Positions 1-10,647 of a stretch of DNA of 64,000 bases are shown one piece after another (positions within the stretch are counted from its first letter, which is position 1; every line of letters starts with the position of its first letter). Where the stretch lies: contig MU619259.1 in the NCBI GenBank assembly GCA_025201805.1, positions 7,355-71,354 of the forward strand, written 5' to 3'. A program made the translations under genes and the position numbers. The notes under the pieces are model-generated. The model did not search any database and was not told the origin of the DNA. It was given only the letters and a program-made list of their open reading frames with translations. The DNA is from Parasitella parasitica. Taxonomy: Eukaryota > Mucoromycota > Mucoromycetes > Mucorales > Mucoraceae.

Positions 1-260
1 ATATGTTTCATTGTTGAGATTGATCCAAGAATATGAGCTGATGTAACATATCAAATAGTTTGTTCGCATCTTGACATTTGAGAGCAAGTCCGCATATCTT
101 GTTGATGTCATGGCAGCCGAGATATTGCGATATCCAGTGACCGTTGAGATATTATACTGATTCGTATCTGATACAATCATATAATATATTTGCAGTAAAT
201 CAGCAAGCGTAGTACTTGTAGGAATTGATATAGTGCAGATGTAGCAGTGCGTATACATCA

Positions 261-410
261 GCCTCGATTCCACAAGCATGCAACCGATGTCAGCACTCGA
301 AAAGTATAAATAGTCTTGGCAAATGTTGTTTAGAGAAGAATCATCTTATTTTTTATATACGAATAAATATATCCAGTTTTAATTGTATATCTATTTCGTA
401 TATTAAAACA
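261..410 (+). repeat. LTR-like direct repeat, copy 1
   Basis: This 150-bp block recurs in the same orientation at 1866-2015 with about 88% identity by eye. It carries a TATA-like AGTATAAATAG, then an AATAAA polyadenylation-like signal about 50 bp later, and both copies end in TTAAAACA. TATA box, poly(A) signal and a terminal CA in that order suggest the 3' part of an LTR. Sequence upstream of the two copies is not similar, so full LTR borders cannot be set. Only 1.45 kb separates the copies and no gag or pol reading frame lies between them, so this is a non-autonomous element or two solo fragments. Confidence 0.6.
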
Positions 411-1495
411 CTGTTTTTTGGAGCAATTATGTCATATCAAATACAGTGTCGCATCAAAAAAAGATAGTTAAAACGTTGCATCTAAGGGGACTAATGAAGA
501 ATAGCAACGGTCAAACATGTACTATTCATAAGCTTTATTAATGAATTATATACGCTACCAGTTTTATTGCCATCGTTAGGCTTTAAACATCAAATGGCTG
601 CTGCTATATACTTGGGTAAATAATGCTGCAGCAATGGGTACTTTTTAGTCTGGTTTTAACAGGCTAAATTAGCGTGGAAATTCCTTTACGTGTCTCTCTT
701 CCACTTTATATTTTTTTACAGCTAGAAGCCACGGTATATAATAAATACACAAGTTGATATCAAGGACTAATATATTGAGCGCAAATATGCTTAGAATATC
801 AATGGATTTATAACATTTAATCACAAACATGTTATACGGCTGGAAGATTTCTCTTGTGCTCAAATAACATCAAAAGTAAGAGCGTTTTGTTTATGGTGAA
901 AAAAGGCTACCAAAGGTTTCTATTCTTGCGAGATGTTTGAAAATCTAATTTCTGATGTTTTTTTATTGTAGATTTGTTTGAAACGCTCCTTTTTTGCGAC
1001 TCACAACATTTTAAAATATCTTGATATTGTAAGTAAAATTTTGCAATGAAATGGACCAAAATTAAGAAATTAAGAAGCTATCTACTTAGGTTTTGCTGAT
1101 CATGATATAAACCTGTGTGTTGAATAGACATATGTAGTTATTGCTGCAGTACTAGGGAATCGGCCAAGAAACATGTATACTCTGAATTTAAGACACTACT
1201 AGGTAAATGAGTCATCATTCTATGATAATATGTGCTAATGTATTTTTATTTTAGGGGAAAACTGAGTATGCAAGACGAGCCGCCACTCGGCCAGGCACTG
1301 CGTAGATCAATAGACTTTATAAATGAAATCCTAAATGTCAAGCTTGTTAATCCTACAGTATATACGGCTAATCAATGTATCATTTATATTATCTTTTGAA
1401 ATAAATCCATCTGCAATTTGAAACCCTAATGAATACGCGAGAACAATTTATGAGAGATAAATACGATACCAATATAGTGATTATATTTTCTATGT
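411..1495. other. Non-coding AT-rich stretch
   Basis: I see no supportable gene here. The only reading frames are short, interrupted and of no recognisable composition. The stretch lies between the two LTR-like copies and is probably decayed element sequence or spacer. The first 260 bases of the window are equally featureless. Confidence 0.5.
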
Positions 1496-1760
1496 TGTGC
1501 ACAAATGGGCATAATGGCGTACACATGAGCATTTCACATAGTATGCACTTTTGAGCATAGTATTAAGCATACGGGCAAATTATATGAAGAGCACATATGA
1601 GCTTAACAATAAGCACATGTGCTGTTTTGTCTATTATGCACATTGTGCATAATAATGTATTATTAACCATATTCACTGTGCATAATAGCTTAGGCTTTAG
1701 TGGTATGCCCACTTGGGCATAATAAGGTAATAATGTGCATACTACTTCGGCCGTAGTGGC
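1496..1760. repeat. Cluster of TGTGCATAAT-type palindromic words
   Basis: GTGCATAAT, GGGCATAAT and close variants occur repeatedly on both strands, near 1507, 1637, 1646, 1679, 1716 and 1736. At 1633-1653 two copies form a perfect palindrome: two 10-bp arms, ATTATGCACA and TGTGCATAAT, around a single T. The patch lies just upstream of the second LTR-like copy. It could be an enhancer-like part of the element, a protein-binding array, or drift of a short tandem repeat; the sequence does not decide. Confidence 0.5.
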
Positions 1761-1865
1761 AAGACCACTCTCCTTCCTCTCTCTTTCTGGTAATAACTGG
1801 TTTACGATTACTTGTACTAGCAGCACATGGCTAGTAATTGGTTCTATCTGGTGCAAGTCCATTAA

Positions 1866-2015
1866 GCCTCGATTCCACAATCATGTAATTGATGTTAGCA
1901 CTCGAAAAGTATAAATAGTCTAGACAAATGTTGTGGATAGAAGAATTATCTTATTTTTCATATACGAATAAATATATCCAGTTTTAATTGTATATCTATT
2001 TCGTATATTAAAACA
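1866..2015 (+). repeat. LTR-like direct repeat, copy 2
   Basis: Second copy of the 150-bp block at 261-410, with the same internal TATAAATAG and AATAAA signals and the same TTAAAACA end. Immediately downstream begins the left arm of a separate inverted repeat (2016-2133), as expected if the internal sequence of the element starts where the LTR-like block stops. Confidence 0.6.
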
Positions 2016-2133
2016 AATATACTTTAATTGAAGTTTGAAAATTGCCCAATGATGTGATGTGGTACACTCATGTAAATTGGAGTAGAAGGTCTCTATTTCA
2101 AATCAAGAAGGTTATTACTGTTGTGCCAGGTCT
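2016..2133 (+). repeat. Inverted repeat, left arm
   Basis: This segment matches the reverse complement of 3371-3492 at about 80% over roughly 120 bp. Shared words include CCAATGATGTGATGTG, GTAAATTGGAG and TTTCAAATCAA. It abuts the end of the LTR-like block at 2015. The simplest reading is two copies of the same element's internal leader in opposite orientation, not terminal inverted repeats of a DNA transposon, because no transposase lies between the arms. Confidence 0.6.
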
Positions 2134-3370
2134 TGAAAATGAGCACAGCAGGTGATTGTATGTGATATAAAAATATAAGAATGTAATAAAGACTTAGTTT
2201 ACCAGATACAAAACTATTGATTTATTGATTGACAAGAAGCTGTCTATTTATATTAGAATAAATCTATTTAAATCAATGTATAAAATACAATCAGGTCATG
2301 TTTGACATTTAATTGTCAAACAAGATTATAACACAGTAGTAGTCAGAGCAAGACCTATTTCTATATTTAATCAGCTAATCGTTATGAATGTGGATCATTC
2401 ATCGATAAGTTGAGCTTCGCAATTTAGAATAAGTAGAACCCAAATAGATGGTTTCTTATACAAGACATTCTATTGAATACTTCTATTTACTAGATAGAAT
2501 AATCGATGCCATTTAACCTTAGATCCGATTAGGAACGGGTGCCATGACAACTGAGTTGAAATAGTGGTAACCATGGTATTCTATGGATACAACAAAGTAT
2601 ATAAAGGTTCATCTATCTAGCCAGTAGATGAACGAGAGCTTTATACACCTGTCGATTTGATAATAAAACCTATACCTTTATCAAGTTGACTTTATTGTTT
2701 TTTTATTATAATTTTTTTCCGTGAATCCATATAACAAATTATACCGATTCCACAATTAATACTATCTGCTGTCGCATATCACTTTATGTTCCATTACCAC
2801 ATTGTGTATATCTACATCTCTAATCAAACAACAAACATATTCTTTAAATTCTCAGATCAAATACACTTTTAGTCCTCCATACTATCCCATTCCTCTTATC
2901 AACTTTTCCCTGCGTAAAAAGTTTAGCTGGGGACAATGCAATGGAATGGTATAACTAAAAGCAAGTAACTGAAAAAATAAGACTCAAATGTCACGCATAG
3001 TCAATTCATGCCATTCGAGTTCGCATAACATATTAAGTCATATAAATCAAATCGAATTACAAATACAATTTAAGACCTTATCGATGAATGTCGTGTGAAG
3101 GAAAACACTCCTTGTTGGATCAAAAAGAGATAAAATAAAAACCAAAAGTTAACGAGATACGAAAACTTAAAGATACTTTATTTAAGATCGAAATTGCATC
3201 TGCTATTTATACTTTTTACAACTACATAAATTTATGGTGACTTATTTAGATTACTAATTGACAAGACTAATTCACAATGACAATCTACTTGACAGGGAAC
3301 AATATGAGGTTATACAGCAAGGGCTACACGTCTTTGATCTGACAGTTATTTAACCTTTATCCTGGTGCTC
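2134..3370. other. Non-coding spacer with a possible second LTR-like remnant
   Basis: No gene is supportable. Around 2530-2760 there is a promoter-like GTATATAAAGG, then AATAAAACC, a T-rich run and a CATATAACAA end. This is the order of signals in an LTR, but I found no partner copy in the window, so a solo LTR is only a guess. A similar TATAAATAG and AATAAAG pair can be read on the minus strand near 3180-3220. Confidence 0.3.
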
Positions 3371-3492
3371 AGACCTGTGTTACTTACAGGAATAACCTTT
3401 TTGATTTGAAACAGAAACTTTATTCTCCAATTTACACAAGCGTATCACATCACATCATTGGACAATCTTCAATCTTCAATTGAAGTACATTG
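3371..3492 (-). repeat. Inverted repeat, right arm
   Basis: Reverse-complement partner of 2016-2133, as described there. Homology fades beyond AGACCTGTG at the inner end and beyond CAATGTAC at the outer end. No LTR-like block like that at 1866-2015 is visible next to this arm, so this copy has lost its LTR or never had one. Confidence 0.6.
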
Positions 3493-4449
3493 CCATGATC
3501 TCCTGTCTATAATTATGGTAGATCACTCCTGATCAAAGTCCTTTCCCTTACACAATAAACATTCAGAATAAGAATAACAATGACAAAGATATCAATTATG
3601 GCAGCTCGTCATTCAATGAGTTTTTCCCATCATTCTAGATAAGGATATCTTTAACACAATAACTAAAGTATGGCGATAGCCATCCTAACACGGCCAACTA
3701 ACGTTATGCAAATCTCCATCAATGCTGAAAGCATTCAGCATAATTTGCTTCTCCTTAAAACCTAAAATTAAACAACGACAAATTAACGCATTGACTCTCG
3801 GATCAATGCTTCATCCATGAGAACTGATATACAACAATTCAAATCCTATAAATATTAAGATGTTTTTCTCTAGATAAAACCTCAGTATACTTTTATAATA
3901 AAGAACCCCAAACTTGATTATAATTGTAATTTCATATGGCTTTTATTTTTATTTTATTTTTATTTTGGAAATCTTTCAAATTTACTGCAGGAGTGAACAT
4001 CTTGGTTTCGTTAAGCGAAACAAGCCTGTGGCAGCAAGTGATGGTGGGCGCCACGAAGCGGAGCAGACCAATTCGTTTCGTATACAATAATGTCACCAGA
4101 ACAAGAAATAATCAGAACTGTCTAATATTTTTAAATATATATAATTAAAGTATGTCTTTATTATCATTCATAACAGACTTATATTCTATAGTCGAAGACA
4201 GGATCAAGCTGTCAACTCGAACATCTTTCAAAGGAAAGAGAGAGGAGAGAAGTAGGCAATGATCATGACAGCCCATGTGAAGAGCTTTATCAAAGTATTC
4301 ATGGCACTGTGTCTATGATACATTGCTAATAATATTTCCAAAGTATTGCGATGGCAGCAGCGTAGAAAAGCACAACATCTTCATCTAATTCTATCATTTC
4401 AAGCGAATAAAAACTAATCAAAGCAGATAGACAAACAAGTTAGAAGCAA
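3493..4449. other. Non-coding stretch
   Basis: No gene recognised. A 70-residue frame at 3936-4148 (+) begins in a T-rich low-complexity run and resembles nothing I know. Part of this interval may be the degraded 3' end of the LINE relic at 4450-5230, which is read on the minus strand toward lower coordinates. Confidence 0.4.
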
Positions 4450-5230
4450 ATCTTGTAGGGACCAATAATCTGTCTTAAAAGTGCAAGCAACTAAACAATG
4501 CCGAGTCTTCCATAACAAGATTACAAAGAGCACCTACAGAAGACGGAACTTTCCAGGCACACTTTGATGACAGCAGATGACATTTATGGTCATGCAACAG
4601 TCGCCACAAGGAATAAAATCTTTTGTAGGTAAAACAGGAGATCTGAAAAACGCTACGAAGTAGGAGGAAGCAATTAGTGAGTAGTTTTAATAGAGAACCC
4701 ATACGAGAAATAACGATATCCAGACATTAATAGATACTGAAATTTTTGTTCCAAAAACAAGACAACAGACACAATGCCAAACCAATTGGAAAGCCAAGAC
4801 GAAGCAAAGCATGACGAAGGTACTCGGAGTGAACTCGATCATAAGCCTTACCTTGTTGATGGAGCACTTAGCCGAGGCAAACCAGGGGTAACTACACGCA
4901 AATGAGACATAAACAACTGAGTTAGCCATCATTAGAGACAAGATAATGAGGAACAAAACTAATTTAGTTAGGATTGACCGACTTAGGTAAAACCTTGTTC
5001 ATCCGATTAGCAGTGAGCTTTGTAAATAACTTGGCATCACTGTCAATGAAGGACAAAGGCTACAGTTAACCAACAACAGAGAGCCCCCTCCTTGAACAAA
5101 AGTGTTATCCGAGTTTGCTGTCACGACAGAGTAAATACACCACTGAAAGCTACACCCGGCACATTCACAAGCAAATCAAAAAGATTAAGGAAGATATTGA
5201 TATAATACACAGGGAGTGAACTTCTCAAAT
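4450..5230 (-). pseudogene. Decayed non-LTR retrotransposon (LINE) reverse transcriptase
   Basis: Read in shifting frames on the minus strand, this shows successive reverse-transcriptase landmarks of LINE-type elements. First comes a TLLFK-EG segment (about 5110). Next is SFIDSDAKLFTKLTANRMNK (about 5000-5060), the counterpart of the usual 'INTDAK-F-K-LA-RLN' block, followed by FVPHYLV. Then comes GKAYDRVHSEYLRHALL (about 4805-4860), the block just after RT motif A, followed by RLGFP and ISLSIN-like residues. Stops and frameshifts separate these pieces and the YxDD catalytic box is not visible. It is a dead fragment. The likely clade is L1/Tad-like, but I cannot assign it. Confidence 0.6.
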
Positions 5231-5400
5231 ATTTCAACACATGGACAGAAAAAAAAAAAATGCCAATGACCTCATAATAACGCAAATAGCCTTTCCAGTT
5301 ACATACGGCAGAAAAAAGATTTTTTATTCATAAAAAATTACATTAGTTCTCAATGGATCAGTTATATTTATGTGGATCAACATTTAAATAAATAAATAAA

Positions 5401-7790
5401 TTATTTTACAGTAGTAGCTTCTCGGCCGGATATAGGAGAAGAAGAAGAAGGTGGAGGTGTGCTTCCTTGTGAAGGTCTTTCATATTCCTTGCGATTATTA
5501 TCAGTGTCATAAGTGTACATTGGTGTTTTGTTTGAAGGGCGCCACTCGTAATGTTGCTGCTGTTGGGCAGTTTGATAGCTAGAATATTGATCAGGTCCAG
5601 AAGAAGGTGGCAAACTAAAATATTAGGTCAATACAAAACATAATACAGCGCATATGTAGAAATTACCTTTGAGTCAAAGGGTACTGATGACCATATGATG
5701 GGTGGTGATTATACTGATGTTGCCCTTGAGGGAGAGGTTGAGAGTGGGGATGAGAGTGAGAATGGGAATAGTAATGATCTTGAGCTTGCTGCTGGTGCTG
5801 TTGATGGTGATTCATATAAGGCGAGCCATGCTGGGAGTTATCAACACTTGAAGCACTATTATTAGATGCCATTCTAATTCTATTCCAATCCTGAGGGTGT
5901 TGCCGATGATGAGACTCATCATGTCGCTCAGATTGTTGTCTTTGCCAATAATAAGGTGAGGTAGTCGCTTCCTCTTTAACTGTAGAATAATTAGTTTGCT
6001 CATCTAAATGGTGCTGTTGAGAATGACGATGTTGATCACTTGTAGGGTAAGTTATCTCAGAAGATGTGCTTGAATGAGTACGGTCATGTACACTACTATA
6101 GGGCTGCGGCTGCGACGGCTGTTGGTGCAATCCAGTATAATGAGAATGAGACATAGGTGGAGGTGGAGGCGGAGGCATTTGGCTGTAATTTGTATAAGTA
6201 ACACCATGATAATCATAAGGCATATATTCCGTTGGTTGGAAGAGGTGAGCACTTGCACCTGCATAAGCAGTAGGACGACCATAAGGAGTATGAGATGTGG
6301 CATTGTTATGTTGAATGACACCTGAAGTTGGGCCACCTGCATTGCTAACACGTTTACTAGAAGTGTGGGAGCCAGAATCCGTTTCAGCATAATGGCCTGG
6401 ACTTCTACCGCGAACGACCAGCGAGGATGATTTAGCTGATGCAACAGTGATCGTATTACCATTGCGCAGTTTAGCCAATAATTCAACAACGATAACATAA
6501 TATTGCTGAGCAGCACGTCTTTTACCATTATTCGCTGTTGCAGTCTTAAATTGAAGACGCTCAAAAGTTACGATCGATTGACTTGATCCTACAGCACTGA
6601 AACCAATATTACCACCAGGGCGAATTAACTTGGGAGTAGGTGTTGTTTGAGGACCTTTATCACGCTTGGGAGTATGCTGAATCAATTGAATTGATTTATC
6701 ACAGTCAGATAAACGAGCATTCACACCAAGCATAAAGCAATGTATGTCTTCTAAATGCCCATTATGATCTTTTGCTAAACAAGGGAATTCTTGTCCTTCA
6801 TATAAAATTCCAACACCTTCCAAAGAAAAGGATCCGCTTACTTGGAAGTAATTGCGACGATAACAGGTCCAATCATTATCAGCCAAAAAGAAACCTCGAT
6901 CGACCTTAGTATGAAGACGAACATCGATACTAAAAGACATGTTAATTATAGTTAATATCATATGATAAAGGATAAAACCTTACGTTGTATGTCTATCCAA
7001 TGATACAATATTATGGGCGTACTCAGTGGGACCAAAGGAAGGACATGTCTCGTTGATGAGAGAATCTTTACGCTCTCTAGAAGTCGAATTATTAATATGT
7101 GAATGGTAACTGGAAGGTGTGCCGGGTGAAGTAGCACTATTTGTTGCATTGTTGAATTTTTGAGTTTCCAGGGGTAAAGGAGGTGGAGATGAATACTGAA
7201 GGCTTGTATTATCTAGATCGTCGTTTTTAGACGTATCACTATGATTCGTATGATTTGCAGTAGGTTGAGGCGTAGTTGGTTGGGAAGACATAATGACTCT
7301 GCTGAGTAAAGGGAAGGAAGTTAAAGAAACGAAGTGAAACACATAACTATAAAAATGCTACCTTTGTGGAGATGATTCTGTTTTAGCTATAGTACAACTG
7401 CTATTATTATGAGGTTGTTGTAATGGCATCAGGGCCTGATATTGATGATTTTGTTGCTGTTGTTGGTGGTGATATCGATGGGTAGAATCAGTCTTGTGAA
7501 AACTGTGGAAAAAAAGAAAAGGTAAGCAAATAAAATAAAAGAAAATTTCTCCATTTTTCCCCTTCCCAAAGCCCTGGGCTTTCATGGTTTGCTGATGTCA
7601 AATAAAATCATTTTAACAACAAACTAATAAGGTGTGGAAACATTTGCAACCCCTACACATCCAATAGGGGATGTCATGACAAACATACACACTTAAATCG
7701 AAGTTTTATTTACCTTTGTTGTCTATTCAAATGATGGAGCTCTTGACTATAGGTTTGATTCAAACTATATATATGATTCTCTGGACCCAT
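5401..7790 (-). CDS. NDT80/PhoG-like (p53-fold) transcription factor
   Basis: Five exons: 7790-7714, 7502-7362, 7301-6984, 6929-5667 and 5614-5401, with phases consistent throughout, giving about 670 aa. Residues about 179-375 form an NDT80/PhoG DNA-binding domain. Visible blocks are VDRGFFLADNDWTCYRRNYF, an IRPGGNIGFSAVGSSQS segment, and the C-terminal SSSLVVRGRSPGHY. Fungal relatives (Ndt80, VIB-1, XprG) control meiosis, nutrient stress, secreted proteases or heterokaryon death; which of these applies here is unknown. Flanks are low-complexity and disordered: Gln/His-rich N-terminus, then long His-, Gln-, Pro- and Ser-rich tails. The third intron ends CAGCAG, a tandem NAGNAG acceptor, so one residue may vary between transcripts. 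The start is the ATG at 7790; an internal ATG at the front of exon 3 would remove about 75 residues but keep the domain. Confidence 0.88.
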
Positions 7791-8442
7791 GTTACGTCTC
7801 GAAAAAAAAAAAAAATAGCGAAAAAGAAAGAAAGAAAGGAGCGATAGAAGCATATAATTTGGTAAAAATAATATATCCGTTATTTTTAGCTGTATCCAAT
7901 ACAAATTATTTAATCATTAATCGGAGACTCACAAAAAAGAGAATTAACGCTAAAATGAACCAATTGATGATATTCATGCCTGTCAAATTTCAATCTACAG
8001 ATGCTACTAGTGGTAAACAGTTTGAGATGTGGTTCCAGCCTTTACAAGCCAATATCTACATGAAAATCGACTGGCATTCATTATCAATTCAATGAATCTA
8101 TCCATATTATCTTGGTAGGTATATTTCATACAAAAAAAAAAAATAATCTTGGTAGGTATTTGTTTGTTATAACCAGTTATTTCCTTAAAATAAACTACTT
8201 TTTTTTTTTTGCTGAATAAACATTGAATTTAATAAACATTGAGTGTACTTAGTTCTGGGATTGTTCGTTTATAATAATACAAAATTTATTTTTTAAAACC
8301 TAATCCTACCACCGTATTTCACTGAACAAATAACATGCTCTGGCAATAATCCTGAGAGAGACTACTTTTCTAGCAACTTTTCTGATCTACTGCAATTTTT
8401 TTTTCACCATTTTAAAACTTTTCACTCTTTGGTTTACGCAAC
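7791..8442. other. Divergent intergenic region
   Basis: Lies between the start of the NDT80-like gene (-) and the UPF0538 gene (+), so it must carry both promoters. It holds several A- and T-homopolymers (7801-7815, 8132-8143, 8201-8210) and the repeated word ATCTTGGTAGGTAT (about 8110 and 8145). I see no coding segment. Confidence 0.5.
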
Positions 8443-9041
8443 ATGTCAGGCCAAGATGATCTCACTAATCTTGCTAGACCACCATCAGATGCAACTTTGA
8501 CAGTTCGTTGTATTAAGAACTTTGAGTACCGTACTTGCAAGAACCTTGTACTTCAACACGTCAACTTGGAAACGGATACTGTTAATGATTTGAAGAAATT
8601 GGTTCTAGAAAGTAAGATAACTTATATTTTTTTTGTTACACACTAACTTTTATAGCAGAAATTCACTCACAATCTGGATGGAAGCCTTATTTGAAGGTTG
8701 ATTTTGGTAAAAAAAAACCAACCGGCTTTATTGGAAATTAGATACCCTCAAGATTTATACAGTTGCTCATGGGCATAAAGTAAATTTAAACTGGGAAATT
8801 AAATTTCAATACTCAATATTTCTTCTAGACAATGAATCTCATTATCAATGTTGAAGATGATGATAAATTAATACTTGCGAAGGGCGAAGCTATTTTGAAA
8901 TGGCAAGGTCTTGGTATGTTGTAAACCTGTATATTCAACTATCGTTAATACTGTATCATAGAAAATGAAACAGAGTTGTCCTTTTTCAATATGACGGACT
9001 ATCAAGCGTTCAAGACTAATCCTGATACTATGAAATGGTAG
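8443..9041 (+). CDS. UPF0538 / C2orf76-family protein
   Basis: Five exons (8443-8611, 8656-8706, 8742-8779, 8829-8913, 8962-9041) give 140 aa, near the usual 126-140 aa for this family. The order of conserved blocks matches human C2orf76: TVRCIKNFEYRTCKNLV near the N-terminus, SGWKPYLKVDFDTLKIY in the middle, NLIINVEDDDKLIL, and a C-terminal ENETELSFFNMTDYQAFKTN ending in NPDTMKW. The function of the family is unknown. Exon 3 is only 38 nt. The ATG follows a T-rich leader and starts the conserved frame. Confidence 0.85.
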
Positions 9042-9333
9042 CACTTTCTTAAAAAAAAAAGATTTGTTTAAACCTCTCAGTGTTGCGTGACACTTACATA
9101 AAAATGACTAACTCTCAGTCTAACTGCATCGTCTTCAATGATTTTACGTTGCGGAATACAATAAGAAAGACTAGAAAACTTATACTGGTGTATTCAATTA
9201 TACAACTAAATATTATGCTTGGTGATCAACTGCTAAAAATGAGTTCTAATTACAATGTGAACGAGAAAAAAAATTGGGTTCTAATAAACCTGGCTTCTTG
9301 GACGTCTTTTTTTTTTCTTCTTGATCTCATATC

Positions 9334-10621
9334 ATGTCAAGAATTTCGGCTGAAGACGATAGCCGAATCCATCCTATTCCTTCTAGCGTTACAATTGTAA
9401 ATGAGGCTACACCATTATTATCTCAAGAGCAGCATTTAGCAAGTAGTCATGCAGAAGATATCACTCTATCTTCTTGTATGTCTTTAAGTTCAGATGAACA
9501 AGTCCGAATAAGAGAGCTTAAAGGTCTCTTCTTATTGACTTTATCATCGTTCCTGTTTGCTTGCGTTTCGGTCATTGTAAAATGGCTAGGAGACGAAAAT
9601 TATCCATCCGTGCAAATTGTTTTGGGCCGAGCTTGCATACAACTTCCATTAGGAGGTATTGGATGTTGTGTTGTAGGTGTCAATCCTTTTGGTAAAAAAG
9701 GCGCAAGACGATGGTTATTTTATCGAGCACTCGCAAGTTCTATAGCTTTACTATTATATTTCTATAGTTTGATCAAATTAACATTGATAGATGCGACAGG
9801 TTTGTCTCATCCAAAAGATAAAATTTGCAACATATAATTTAACATCAAACAATAGTTATCTTCTTTTTGGGCCCCTTGTTCAAAGTGATGATTGGATGTG
9901 TTGTGATGAACGATAGTTTTTCTGTATCTGATGCATTTTATTCAATTCTTTGCTCTGTGGGATTCTTATGCATCGTGAAGCCTCGATTTCTTTTTTATGA
10001 AATGCAAGAACATGATTATTATGGAAGATCATTTGCTATTTCTTGTTCGGTAGCTGCTGCATTGATGTCAGCAATGGCTTATATCACTATGCGTAAAGTA
10101 GGTCAACAGCACGTCATGGTCCATGTGGTTTATTTTGGATTGGTGTCGACATTATTGTGTATACCAATTTTACTATTGAAATTACAGCCAATTGTCGTTC
10201 CTCAAAATGAAGATGTTGTATTTTTTATCTCTGTAGGAGGGTTAGCATTCTTGGGGCAATATTTTATCAACACAGGGTAATGCGCATTATCTGTATTTCT
10301 GAAATATGAATACTGAAAAAAATAATACTTGATAGTTTGAAGATGGCGCCCATCGGCCTGGTTACTCTACTTCGTTCGACTGACGTCGTATTTGCATTTC
10401 TATTTGGTGTCATCATCTTTCATGAATTACCCGGATTTTATACCTTGCTGGGAACACTTATTGTAGTTACCATGACTAGTACAGTCAGTATGCATCAATG
10501 GCATAGACAAGAGCTAAGGCATGCTGCTATCAAAAGACGCAAATCAAAAGACAAACTGGTCAAGCGCCAGCAAAACCTGCAAAACCAACAGCAACATGAA
10601 CCATCAACCTCTATTGCATGA
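9334..10621 (+). CDS. EamA/DMT-superfamily transporter (SLC35G-like)
   Basis: Three exons (9334-9799, 9856-10276, 10336-10621) give 390 aa. After an 80-residue soluble N-terminus come about ten hydrophobic helices in two EamA repeats. The first begins LKGLFLLTLSSFLFACVSV and includes the RACIQLPLGG and YFYSLIKLTLIDAT segments. The second runs from SFAISCSVAAALMSAMAY to FAFLFGVIIFHELP, with the typical late signature GLVTLLRSTDVVFAFLFG. The tail is basic and Gln-rich. Relatives are 10-TM membrane transporters (SLC35G1-like); the substrate cannot be told from sequence. It starts only about 290 bp downstream of the UPF0538 gene on the same strand. Confidence 0.88.
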
Positions 10622-10647
10622 AATAATACCCTAAAACATATCCAATT

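Noticed and set aside
1563-1880. 105-residue minus-strand frame
   Set aside because: It translates the palindromic GCATAAT patch; composition follows the repeat and no domain is visible.
9080-9400. 106-residue frame overlapping the transporter start
   Set aside because: It overlaps the EamA gene in another frame, is low in information and ends inside the transporter; it is probably its 5' UTR.
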